Source: Leptospiraceae bacterium
Lineage (GTDB): Bacteria > Spirochaetota > Leptospiria > Leptospirales > Leptospiraceae
Length of the DNA: 32,758 nucleotides
Direction of reading: 5' to 3'
Assembly (NCBI GenBank): GCA_025360185.1
Contig: JANYCR010000437.1
Coordinates: forward strand, 1 to 32,758
Shown here in pieces: positions 7,212 through 15,216 of this stretch (position 1 is the stretch's first letter; each line of letters starts with the position of its first letter). A program made the translations under genes and the position numbers. The notes beneath the pieces were generated by a model. That model did no database searches and was not told the DNA's origin. It saw only the letters and a list, made by a program, of their open reading frames with translations.

Positions 7212-9637
7212 TCTATATATTTTTTTACAATTTGATTTCTCGGGTCGAGTCTAAAAATACTATTGATGAGTGTCTCAACCCTATTAAATTTTGAAATACG
7301 GTAATAAGATTCAATGAGAGTAATTAGATTAGAAATATTTTTTGGCTGACGAATTCTAACGCGTTCTGAAAATTCTATCGACTCTTCGAAACGTTCCAAC
7401 CTTTGTAGGCATTCCGCGATTAGCTGCATTGAAATAGTGTCTTCTGGATGGAATTCTAAGTAGCGAGACAAATGCTTGTATGCCATTGAGTCATTTTTTG
7501 TTGTAATAAAACCAATCCCAATTTCATTATCCTCTAGCGATTCCGTTTCTTCCTCCCCAATCCATTCAAGGCGTATCATGGAAAAATCATCAATTACAAC
7601 TCCTCTATCTTGGATCAATCGAAATATTTCTGATAGCTCTGCCTGTGCTCGTTCAATAACTTTTAGGATGAAAGTTTCATCTCCGATCATTTTCTCATTT
7701 TGATTTTCATCCTGAATTAAAATATCATCCCTTCCATCAGAACCATTGAGGATAATATCACCTTTGCGTAAAACAAATGTTTGCACTCGAATAAAACCAT
7801 CCGTTAACTGAGAACCTAGTTTTTGATATAAATTATTATCACCAATGAATACTGCTTTTCTATCCCTGAATAAAATTGTCTGAGGATGCTCTGCGTTGAT
7901 AAAATACATAAGACCTGATTTCTCATCTACTAATCCAAGAACAATCGAAACAAGCATCGAACCTTCAAAGCTTTCAAAAACTTTATGTAGTTCTACAAAA
8001 GAATTCTTAAGCCATCTTTCAGGCGACATCTGTCTTACCATATCAGAGTAAGAAGTTCTTTCAATAATTGATTTGAAGACTGCGCCTAATACTAATACTC
8101 CTCCGGCTCCTTGCATAGATTTTCCCATTGCATCTGCATTAAGAAAAACAGTCATTTTACGACCCGTTAGATAAATACTTTCTGTCTTACAAATATCGCC
8201 TCCGATTTCGCTTACCCTATCACGAAATTCAAATTCTTTTTTTTGTTTTATAAAGAATTCTACTTTCACTGAATCTTGTTTCGCGTTATTACTTGCAAGT
8301 GATTCAATCAGGAGGGATGTTAGAAAATAATCTGCATCCTGTTGGGTTTTCAATTCTTTAATTTCATTAAAACTCTCTTCTAGTTTTTTTGTTCTGTCCT
8401 CTACACGCTTCTCCAAAGTTTCATTGAGTTGTTCTGTTTTGTCATGCACCTCGGTAAAATTTTTAGCAAGTATTGCAGCGATTCCGAGTATATAAAAACA
8501 AAATCCATACTTGGTCAAAGAAATCCCTGTTCCCAAAAATTTAGCATCTACTAAATCAAATAAAGCAGTAGTACACAATAATATCGTACCAATGAGAATT
8601 CTTTTTGCAGAAGGAATTTTATCTTTTATTCCTTTATACATTAAATGAAACATCAAAGGAACTCCAAAAAAAAGTGCCGTTACCTGCCAGAAAGAAAGAA
8701 TTCGTTTAAAAATAAATTCAGGGGTAAATAAGGTAATAACCGCTATAAGCAAATGATAAAAAGTTAAAAATTTTACTTTCTTACTTACCTTATTATAAAA
8801 TAAAAATTCAGTGAATAAAAAAATTGTCATGAAATCTATATATAGAGCAGAGTATTCAATCCTCCGAATTAAAAGGGTATCGAGTCCTAATTCAAAAATT
8901 GTATTTGTTCTAGTTAAAATATAAATACCAATGAGAAGACTGTAGATGCCAAAATAAAGATTATAACGTTCTTTTCTTCGATTTAGAAATAGGAATAAAT
9001 GATAAAATGCTACGACAAAATAAATCCCTATCAATATTAAAGTAGAGCGCTCCTGCCGTTCTTTCTTTAAATCATCATAAAAACCAAATTCATTTCCTTT
9101 CGTAAAATAAAGTCCTGTATTATTTGAGCCGGGTCTTCCCCAGAGATGAATTAATAACCGATTCTTTTCTTTATGTAGATAAGATTGATTTACCTCAAAG
9201 ACCTGTCCTCTTAATGCGCGATGTAATAGAATTTTACCACCTTCTACTTTTCCTTCGTTAGCAATTTGCACTCCGTTCAAATAAACTTCGAATACTTCGC
9301 CTACTCCCCCGATTGCAATTCCCTTGTGTCGCAAACTTTGAAATAAGTCTTCAGTTAAGTCAAACTCCACTAGTAGGCTATAATCTGCGAGCAATTCACT
9401 TGATGAAAAATATTCCCATGGATAGAGAGGAAATTTTTTTACTTCCTTCCAGTCTTTATCGACTTGAAAATCTTTACTAATATAGATTTCAGAAAATCCT
9501 TCTCTGATATTCCAGACTTTCGGAGCACATCGTGAATCTTTACAAATCTCCAATAGATCAACGGAATCTTTTGCATATAATGATAAAGACCATGAGAAAT
9601 AAAAAAATATATAGGATATAAGTATGCGGAGTTTCAT
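7208..9637 (-). CDS. 7TM-DISM receptor with SpoIIE/PP2C phosphatase and TPR
   Basis: This is an 809-residue membrane signalling protein. In order it has a signal peptide (to about 22), a jelly-roll-like 7TM-DISM sensor domain outside the membrane (about 30-190), seven membrane helices (about 195-395), a short coiled coil (about 400-450) and a SpoIIE-type PP2C domain (about 460-685). It ends in C-terminal TPR-like helices (about 700-809). The acidic metal ligands are at expected places: GGDICK, NADAMGKS, GSDGRDD and VIDDFSM. The phosphatase is therefore probably active, although the second motif lacks the usual G-H-G. Such proteins usually dephosphorylate anti-sigma-factor antagonists. No antagonist or anti-sigma gene is adjacent, so the target is unknown. 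The 3' end overlaps the convergent gene by 4 nt. Confidence 0.85.
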   Translation of the reverse strand: MKLRILISYIFFYFSWSLSLYAKDSVDLLEICKDSRCAPKVWNIREGFSEIYISKDFQVDKDWKEVKKFPLYPWEYFSSSELLADYSLLVEFDLTEDLFQSLRHKGIAIGGVGEVFEVYLNGVQIANEGKVEGGKILLHRALRGQVFEVNQSYLHKEKNRLLIHLWGRPGSNNTGLYFTKGNEFGFYDDLKKERQERSTLILIGIYFVVAFYHLFLFLNRRKERYNLYFGIYSLLIGIYILTRTNTIFELGLDTLLIRRIEYSALYIDFMTIFLFTEFLFYNKVSKKVKFLTFYHLLIAVITLFTPEFIFKRILSFWQVTALFFGVPLMFHLMYKGIKDKIPSAKRILIGTILLCTTALFDLVDAKFLGTGISLTKYGFCFYILGIAAILAKNFTEVHDKTEQLNETLEKRVEDRTKKLEESFNEIKELKTQQDADYFLTSLLIESLASNNAKQDSVKVEFFIKQKKEFEFRDRVSEIGGDICKTESIYLTGRKMTVFLNADAMGKSMQGAGGVLVLGAVFKSIIERTSYSDMVRQMSPERWLKNSFVELHKVFESFEGSMLVSIVLGLVDEKSGLMYFINAEHPQTILFRDRKAVFIGDNNLYQKLGSQLTDGFIRVQTFVLRKGDIILNGSDGRDDILIQDENQNEKMIGDETFILKVIERAQAELSEIFRLIQDRGVVIDDFSMIRLEWIGEEETESLEDNEIGIGFITTKNDSMAYKHLSRYLEFHPEDTISMQLIAECLQRLERFEESIEFSERVRIRQPKNISNLITLIESYYRISKFNRVETLINSIFRLDPRNQIVKKYID

Positions 9638-9701
9638 AGAAATAGGAATTCCTAGCCTAGGTAGTCAATAAATTTCTGTCAATAAAAAGAAATTTATTTA
9701 G

Positions 9702-9872
9702 GTATCAAATTCTAATTCGCAAGTAATTCTTGTTGCTGCCTGGATTGGACAATTTATCGGTCATAAGATTGAAGGCAAAAAGCCATCGTTCTTTAAAGAC
9801 CTGCAATTTTTACTCATCGGACCTTTTTGGCTAATGAGTAAAATTTACAATAAACTAAAAATCGGATACTAG
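9702..9872 (+). pseudogene. 3' fragment of a DUF962/Mpo1-like gene
   Basis: The frame between the TAG at 9699 and the TAG at 9870 encodes 56 residues without an ATG start. It includes AAWIGQFIGHKIEGKKPSFF and then LQFLLIGPFWLMSKIY. This matches the C-terminal end of the DUF962 (YGL010w/Mpo1-like) family, whose hallmark is W..QFIGH..EG..P followed by a hydrophobic segment. Full proteins have about 150-180 residues, and the N-terminal two thirds with the His-rich motifs are missing. Upstream sequence is the 5' end of the oppositely oriented phosphatase gene. This looks like the relic of a deletion or rearrangement. It is the only coding trace in the 308-nt gap 9638-9945. Confidence 0.6.
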
Positions 9873-9945
9873 GATATTTTTTTGCGCAATCCTGTTAGCC
9901 ACGGATAGTATTTTAAAACTCTCTGTGACTAAATTCTCTGGCATA

Positions 9946-10698
9946 CTATGCTAGTTTTTTTTCGAAGATTTTAAATTTTCCAAGACCCATCTTTTGAATT
10001 CTGTACATAATGCTTACGCTCAGAACGCCTAATCCATATTTAACACTACGACTGAAATTAATAGACGAGGCTTCTGGAAAATATTTAGTTGGACAAGTAA
10101 CTTCTCCAATTTCAAAACCTTCATAGAATATCTGACCAATCATCTGGTTATCAAACACAAAGTCATCTGAATTCACTTCGTAATTTGTTTTAAGCAAAAC
10201 TTCTTTAGAGAAAGCACGGTAGCCGGTATGATATTCAGATAGCTTTTGACCCATCAAAATATTTTGAAATAAAGTCAGACAACGATTAAAGAAATATTTA
10301 TAGAGAGGCATACCACCCTTTAACGCTCCCGTTCCTAATATTCGGGAACCAAATACAACTGGATAAAGATCGAGGGAAATAATACTTGCCATCGCAGTAA
10401 TCAGCATAGGTGTATATTGATAATCAGGGTGCAGCATAATAACAATATCCGCTCCTAATTTTAATGCAGTATTGTAGCAAGTCTTTTGATTGCCACCATA
10501 GCCTTTGTTTTTTTCATGAACTACGACATGCTTAATACCAATTTTTTTTGCTACCTCCGGGGTATTGTCCGGACTGGCATCATCGACTAGAATAACATCG
10601 TCAACTATATCAAAAGGAATTTCTTTATAAGTTTTCTCTAAGGTAAGGGCTGCTCTATAGGCTGGTAAAACTACTACAACTTTTTTTTTATTAATCAT
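9946..10698 (-). CDS. GT2 glycosyltransferase, polyprenol-phosphate type
   Basis: This is a family 2 glycosyltransferase of about 250 residues. It resembles enzymes that load a sugar from a nucleotide donor onto a polyprenyl phosphate or another acceptor. The GT-A fold is shown by VVVLPAYRA at the N-terminus, the nucleotide-binding VDDASPDNT near residues 39-47, KNKGYGGNQ near 65-73 and the metal-binding HPDYQYTP near 91-98. GYRAFSKEVL near 160 is the typical acceptor-side motif. There is no C-terminal membrane pair, so it is probably a peripheral membrane enzyme. The frame opens with GTG at 10701, and the ATG at 10698 is the likelier start. It follows clpS by 91 nt on the same strand. Confidence 0.85.
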   Translation of the reverse strand: MINKKKVVVVLPAYRAALTLEKTYKEIPFDIVDDVILVDDASPDNTPEVAKKIGIKHVVVHEKNKGYGGNQKTCYNTALKLGADIVIMLHPDYQYTPMLITAMASIISLDLYPVVFGSRILGTGALKGGMPLYKYFFNRCLTLFQNILMGQKLSEYHTGYRAFSKEVLLKTNYEVNSDDFVFDNQMIGQIFYEGFEIGEVTCPTKYFPEASSINFSRSVKYGLGVLSVSIMYRIQKMGLGKFKIFEKKLA

Positions 10699-10792
10699 CA
10701 CTCTACTTCTTATTATGGATTCGACCCCGTTCTGAAATATTAGGTCATAAGTTAAAAAGAAAATTAATTAACCCTAAAAAGGCAATCTATTT

Positions 10793-11119
10793 TTATTGTT
10801 CTAATGTTGCACTCATCGGACCTATAGAAGCTGCCATCCTCGGATCAGGTCCGTAAGCATGAATTCTATCTTGGATATGCTCAGCATGTTCTAACTCTCC
10901 TTCAAAAACAATAGTTTTCTTTTCTGTGTCGACTTCTACTGCATGTTGGAACGCTTTTTCCATAGACATCTGGCAGATTTCCATTAGCATTTGAATTACA
11001 TAATCATAAGTATGATAGTCATCATCCCAAAGCACAACCTTCCAAGGTCCGCCTGGCTCCTTGCGGTTTAAATCAGTATCAATATCTATATCCGGTAAAA
11101 CTGTCGCTGGCATACTCAC
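10793..11119 (-). CDS. clpS: ClpS-like adaptor, atypical degron pocket
   Basis: ClpS proteins deliver N-degron substrates to ClpA/ClpC. This 108-residue protein has the fold signature WKVVLWDDDYHTYDYVIQML at residues 26-45 and EVDTEKKTIVFEGELEHAE at 62-80. Against E. coli ClpS the pocket positions read Asn34 to Asp32 and His66 to Asp64, while the two following acidic residues are kept. The C-terminal RIHAYGPDPRMAASIGPMSA end is also unlike the classical form. From memory this resembles a divergent ClpS subfamily in other phyla, so altered degron choice is possible. The start is GTG at 11119 or ATG at 11113. It lies downstream of the LpoB-like gene on the same strand. Confidence 0.85.
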   Translation of the reverse strand: MSMPATVLPDIDIDTDLNRKEPGGPWKVVLWDDDYHTYDYVIQMLMEICQMSMEKAFQHAVEVDTEKKTIVFEGELEHAEHIQDRIHAYGPDPRMAASIGPMSATLEQ

Positions 11120-11156
11120 AAGACTTTCGTAGAACGACTATTTGTCATGCCTTAAA

Positions 11157-11714
11157 TTACCATCCGAATGTAGCGTTCTTCGATACTTTCAAAAATTTCT
11201 TTTCTTCCTGCCAAGTAATGCTGCCGGTAGAGAGTTTTAATAACCTAAGAGTAACAACTATATATTGATTTTTTTCTCCATCCACATAACGCACATTATC
11301 CGTTATTTCTCCACTCAATTTAAAATTAGGAGAAATAAATTCTCCGGTAGGCAAGGCAGAATTTGGACTTACCATTCCACGTTGACTCAGTTCCATTTCT
11401 TTAATAGCGTCTGCTCTTTGACTTCTATCAACAAATACAATTTTGCGTTTAATTAAACTTGTCGCAATTTCATTCGCAAGCATATTAGTATTGATATGCT
11501 CCGAGGTTTTATTTTGAATTTTATTTAATTCAATGTAAGGACGCTCCTTTGAATTTTCAAAATAAGACTGGGCAGAGGCGACCATCAAGTCTACCGTCGC
11601 ACTTACTTCGGTCGGTCCCCACTCCATACTTGGCTCTGCATTTTCCGGTGCCACATAACGCGTTGTAGCACAAGAAAAAAATAAAAAGAGAAAAAAGGAC
11701 AAAAAATATTTCAT
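11157..11714 (-). CDS. lpoB: LpoB-like lipoprotein, PBP activator family
   Basis: This 185-residue lipoprotein has a signal peptide ending LFLFFSC with the lipidated Cys at residue 15. The mature part follows the LpoB/PF13036 pattern: a linker, then DLMVASAQSYF, a strand with ELNKIQNKTSEHINTN, LANEIATSLIKRKIVFVDR, and SPNFKLSGEITDNVRYV followed by a final pair of strands. In E. coli LpoB spans the periplasm to stimulate PBP1b. The linker here is much shorter than in E. coli. The partner penicillin-binding protein is not in this window. clpS starts 37 nt further down the same strand. Confidence 0.8.
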   Translation of the reverse strand: MKYFLSFFLFLFFSCATTRYVAPENAEPSMEWGPTEVSATVDLMVASAQSYFENSKERPYIELNKIQNKTSEHINTNMLANEIATSLIKRKIVFVDRSQRADAIKEMELSQRGMVSPNSALPTGEFISPNFKLSGEITDNVRYVDGEKNQYIVVTLRLLKLSTGSITWQEEKKFLKVSKNATFGW

Positions 11715-11824
11715 GAATGCAAATTTCTAAGAAAGAAACCAAAAAGCAAGATGAAAATATTATCCATCCCCAACCAATATTCCGATGAGTATTCTAGCGA
11801 TTGCTTAAAAACCTAGGGTGAGAA

Positions 11825-12838
11825 ATGAATTTTAAAACAGAAATAAAACTTAGCGGAAGAACTATCTCCAAGAATCATAAACCATTCTTAGTAGCAGAGA
11901 TCGGACTCAATCACAATAATGACCTTGAGATAGGAAAACACACAATTGCCGCAGCAAAAAAAGCAGGCGTAGATGCAGTAAAATTCCAATCGTATGTTAC
12001 GGAAGAATTCATAGACTCGAGAAGTTCAGATGCAAAATTTCTATTCGATATATTCAAACAATACGAACTCTCCGAGCATTCACACCGTGAATTTCAAAAA
12101 GCAGCGCATAATGAAGGATTAGTTTTCTTCTCAACTCCACTCTGCGTGTCAAGTGTAGATTTATTAGTTCAATTAAATGTTCCCGTTTTAAAAATTGCAT
12201 CCGGTGATATTGTAAATTCCGAATTACTGGAAAAAGTAGCTTCTAGCGGATTACCACTATTTGTCTCTTCTGGCGCTGCCGACTTACACGAAGTAACCCG
12301 TGCAATTGAATTTCTTGACTCCAAAAAAGTTTCCGAACTCTGCCTAATGCACTGTGTTTCTCTATATCCAACACCACCTGAAAATCTTAATCTTAAAACA
12401 ATTCAACTCTTTTCAGGAATGTATGATTTTCCGATTGGATTTTCCGATCACTCCGCAGGAACTCTCGGTGCCGCAATCGCTATTGGCTATGAAGCCTGCG
12501 TAATCGAAAAGCATTTTACTCTAGATAAAACACTGCCAGGTCCGGATCATACAATCTCTGTTAACCCCGAAGAAATGAAACTTCTTGTGGATAATTGTGA
12601 TTTGGCGTTTAAAATGAAAGGTGAGAAAGTAAAAAAAGTTACCGAAGCTGAATTCAACGGAAGGTTTTTCGGCAGACGCTCTCTCTACCTCCACGAAAAA
12701 AAAGCTACTCCAATTGCATTGCGACCAGCGGTTCATGTAAAAGATGATTACTCCGTTGATGCCTGGAGTCATTTAACTTTTAAAGTTCGTGATTTTAATA
12801 AAGTGAAGCCAGGCGAGCCTATTCGGTTGGATATTTAA
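11825..12838 (+). CDS. neuB: NeuB-family sialic/legionaminic acid synthase
   Basis: NeuB-type enzymes condense phosphoenolpyruvate with an N-acyl-hexosamine to make nonulosonic acids for surface glycans. The 337-residue protein has a TIM barrel with FLVAEIGLNHNND (21-33), VDAVKFQSY (49-57), VFFSTPL, VLKIASGD, MHCVSLYPTP and GFSDHSAG, then EKHFTLDKTLPGPDH. These are the substrate and metal-binding signatures of the family. The C-terminal part begins FGRRSLYLHEK but departs from the usual SAF (antifreeze-like) domain. An SD-like GGGTGAG precedes the ATG by 2-3 nt. No neuA, neuC or other nonulosonate gene is nearby, so the substrate is open. Confidence 0.88.
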   Translation: MNFKTEIKLSGRTISKNHKPFLVAEIGLNHNNDLEIGKHTIAAAKKAGVDAVKFQSYVTEEFIDSRSSDAKFLFDIFKQYELSEHSHREFQKAAHNEGLVFFSTPLCVSSVDLLVQLNVPVLKIASGDIVNSELLEKVASSGLPLFVSSGAADLHEVTRAIEFLDSKKVSELCLMHCVSLYPTPPENLNLKTIQLFSGMYDFPIGFSDHSAGTLGAAIAIGYEACVIEKHFTLDKTLPGPDHTISVNPEEMKLLVDNCDLAFKMKGEKVKKVTEAEFNGRFFGRRSLYLHEKKATPIALRPAVHVKDDYSVDAWSHLTFKVRDFNKVKPGEPIRLDI

Positions 12839-12936
12839 ATAAAAATCATTCCTTTCAATGCGTTAGACGGTCAACTAATTACTTTATTGGTATACAAAGG
12901 TTTCTTCCGATAATTATTTTAGGGAATACTTTTTCG

Positions 12937-13781
12937 ATGTCTTTTACTAATTTAAAATTAGGTCTTTTAAGAAACTATAAAGATATTACTACTATAGAGC
13001 AGGATAGAATTATCTATCTTTCGTTTTTAAATATATTCGTAGTTTTTATTCTAATAACAACGTTTATCATTCAGCTCTTTGATGGACATGTAAATTACGA
13101 TCAAGTTCCTCCGATTGCGTTATGTTTAGTTAAAGTGTTAATGACTTTCCTGGGTTTCTATAATGTTGCTGTTCACCTATTCATTTTTTGTATTTCAGGA
13201 TTTCTTTTATTTTTTTTTCAAGCTAAGATAACTGCTCAGTATTTTCCTCCTGTTGCCGCCTACTTCTCATTAGTCGTAATCGTTTCGATTTTATTTACCT
13301 CTGGAAAAATTGCATTTATCAATGCAATCGCATTCACAGTGGCAAAGATTTATGTTTATAATCTTTCGAAACATATGGGAGCTACCTATAGAATTTCAGT
13401 TTTAACAGACAACCTGACGTCATTGTGGCTAACATTTATTTTGTCCATGATATTTATTCACTCCATTCAGAAGGCTTTAAACAGTTCAGAAAAAGAAGCA
13501 GCAAAAAATCTAAAGCAATACGAAGATATAAAACAATTAGTCCAAAATCTAGAACATTCAGGAGACTCTCTATCGAATGCATCAGAGAATGTTTTACACG
13601 GGATCAAACCTCTTCGATTCAAAAAATGAAAACAATCATGAATGCACTCTCCGAAAGAATTCAAGAACAAAAATCGAAAATAGAAAATGTCTCTGTGATT
13701 ATAAAAACGTTAACCGGTAAAGGTAGCGAAGGCGCAGAAAAACTTTCTAACCTCAGTTTAAATTTTGATAGAATTAAATAA
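12937..13781 (+). pseudogene. Frameshifted membrane receptor, MCP-like
   Basis: The first part (12937 to about 13596) encodes five or six membrane helices and then a helical linker with SSEKEAAKNLKQYEDIKQLV. Frame 1 stops at 13629. The continuation is in another frame from about 13599 to 13781 (RDQTSSIQKMKTIMNALSER). Joining them requires one missing base near 13597 and gives SENVL-x-RDQTSSIQKM as one unbroken amphipathic coiled coil. This suggests a receptor with a methyl-accepting-chemotaxis-like cytoplasmic helix. Even when rejoined it ends after about 60 more residues, without the conserved MCP hairpin tip, so it is truncated as well. It overlaps the convergent rsmD end by 8 nt. A sequencing error is the alternative for the shift. 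Confidence 0.6.
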
Positions 13782-14352
13782 AACTCTCGGAAACTAACAA
13801 CGTATTATTCCCTACTTGTCTTACTTCAAAATTTTCCCAGTTAGGATTCTTAGGAGATTGAACAAGAAGAATAAGTTTTCTGTCATGGAACGCATCTCGT
13901 ATATTCATTGTTAGCCGGTGAATTTTATCGGAATCCTTTTCCCAAAAAGAATAAGGTGGATCAATATAGAACACAAGTGAATCTTTCTCTTCTTTTTCGA
14001 AGGCATCATAGTAACGAAATGAATCACGATGAAGTAAAATAAAATCTTTGCGAATGGTAGGTAAAAATTCTTTCAAACTTCTAAAACGATTTTTATCTAA
14101 CTCAAAAAAAACTATATTTTTAAATCCACGGCTAACAGCTTCTAGTCCCATTTGCCCTGAGCCTGCAAATAAATCAATAAACAAGGACTCAGAAAGAGAA
14201 ATTTTTTCTTGTAAATCAAAAGAATCTAGAATAGAAAATACTGATTTTTTTAAAAGCGCAGAGGTGAAATTGCTATTACCCTTAACACTAGAGGGAACTA
14301 AAACTTTTTTTCCTTTATATATACCTGATTGAATAGATAGGGTATTATTCAT
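13774..14352 (-). CDS. rsmD: 16S rRNA guanine-966 N2-methyltransferase RsmD
   Basis: RsmD methylates G966 of 16S rRNA during 30S assembly. The SAM-binding motif is FIDLFAGSGQMGLEAVSRGF, and the catalytic motif is YIDPPYSFW. The N-terminal SIQSGIYKGKKVLVP and FTSALLKKSVFSIL are also family-typical. The start is placed at the ATG at 14352, giving 192 residues and an ATGAATAA overlap with the gmk stop. The upstream in-frame Met at 14385 would add only a Lys/His-rich tail. It is last in the fapA-remA-gmk run, and its 3' end overlaps the convergent receptor pseudogene. Confidence 0.9.
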   Translation of the reverse strand: MNNTLSIQSGIYKGKKVLVPSSVKGNSNFTSALLKKSVFSILDSFDLQEKISLSESLFIDLFAGSGQMGLEAVSRGFKNIVFFELDKNRFRSLKEFLPTIRKDFILLHRDSFRYYDAFEKEEKDSLVFYIDPPYSFWEKDSDKIHRLTMNIRDAFHDRKLILLVQSPKNPNWENFEVRQVGNNTLLVSESFI

Positions 14353-14938
14353 TTTGTGCAGGTGTTTCTTCTTTTTTTTCCCCAAATAAAATTATCTCAA
14401 GGGCAAGGAGAGAATCTGCTAATTTATCATTGACAATATGATAATCATATTCGTTCACACGGGTTAATTCATTTCGTCCATTTTTGATTCGTCTTTCAAT
14501 ACTCTCCGGACTGTCAGTGCCCCTATTTCTAAGTCGTTCTATCCATACTTCCTCAGACGGTGGAAGAATAAAAATAGACTTCATCGCTTGAATTTTTGAT
14601 TTTATAATTCGGAAACCCTGCACATCTATGTCTAGAATTACTTTATAGCCTTTGCGAAGTTCTTTTTCGATATAACGTTTCGATGTCCCATAATAATTGT
14701 CGTGAACGAGAGCCCATTCTAAAAAGAAATCCTGCTCGATTAACTTTTCAAATTCCTCTCTAGTAACAAAATGATAGTTCTTTCCCGGCTCATCTCCCGG
14801 TCTCACAGCTCTTGATGTAACTGAAATAGAAAAGTGTATATCAGGATACTTTTGCAAGAGTAGAGAGATTAATGTCGATTTGCCACCACCCGCAACGGAT
14901 GATATAATATATAAGATTCCTCTAGGATTCACTTTCAA
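14345..14938 (-). CDS. gmk: Guanylate kinase, probable TTG start within remA
   Basis: Gmk phosphorylates GMP to GDP using ATP. The P-loop reads SSVAGGGKST, with Ser where Gly or Ala is usual at the first position. The GMP-binding SVTSRAVRPGDEPGKNYHFV, the WALVHDNYYGT segment and VILDIDVQG follow. The frame is open to 14983, but a start there would lie well inside remA and add a non-homologous tail. A perfect GGAGG at 14948-14952 sits 9 nt before a TTG at 14938, giving 197 residues, close to the family norm. A GTG two codons later is the alternative. The start overlaps the remA 3' end by 17 nt, implying coupling. Confidence 0.9.
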   Translation of the reverse strand: MKVNPRGILYIISSVAGGGKSTLISLLLQKYPDIHFSISVTSRAVRPGDEPGKNYHFVTREEFEKLIEQDFFLEWALVHDNYYGTSKRYIEKELRKGYKVILDIDVQGFRIIKSKIQAMKSIFILPPSEEVWIERLRNRGTDSPESIERRIKNGRNELTRVNEYDYHIVNDKLADSLLALEIILFGEKKEETPAQNE

Positions 14939-15215
14939 GGGATTCTTCCTCCAATGCAGGCAAACTGTTATCATCCGCTTCAATCCGTCTAGCTAGAGAC
15001 TCTACTTTTAGACTAGAAAGTATTAAATGATTTGTATCCGTCAAGATAACAGATCTAGTTTTTCTACCATTGGTTGCATCTACTAAATGACCATTAGACT
15101 TTGCCTCCGAGCGCAAACGACGAGCTGAAGCTGAATCCGCATGGATGATGGTAACTACGCGTGAAGTCATAAGAATATTGGAGAAGCCAATGTTCAAAAT
15201 TTTAAAGGCAGACAT
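14922..15215 (-). CDS. remA: RemA/DUF370 family DNA-binding regulator
   Basis: This 97-residue protein has the RemA core: LNIGFSNILMTSRVVTIIHAD, then SASARRLRSEAKSNGHLVDA, TNGRKTRSVILTDTNHLIL and SSLKVESLARR. In Bacillus RemA is an oligomeric DNA-binding activator of matrix and osmoprotection genes. The gene often sits next to gmk, as here. The C-terminal 20 residues are an acidic tail (LPALEEESLESES) outside the conserved part. The coiled-coil gene stop is one base before the ATG, and the 3' end holds the gmk ribosome-binding site. A regulatory role is inferred from the family only. Confidence 0.9.
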   Translation of the reverse strand: MSAFKILNIGFSNILMTSRVVTIIHADSASARRLRSEAKSNGHLVDATNGRKTRSVILTDTNHLILSSLKVESLARRIEADDNSLPALEEESLESES

Positions 15216-15216
15216 T

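Noticed and set aside
13425-13598. Upstream part of the second frame at the receptor locus, beginning at an ATG at 13425
   Set aside because: This stretch is out of frame with the coiled coil. Only the part after about 13599 looks coding, so no separate gene is called.
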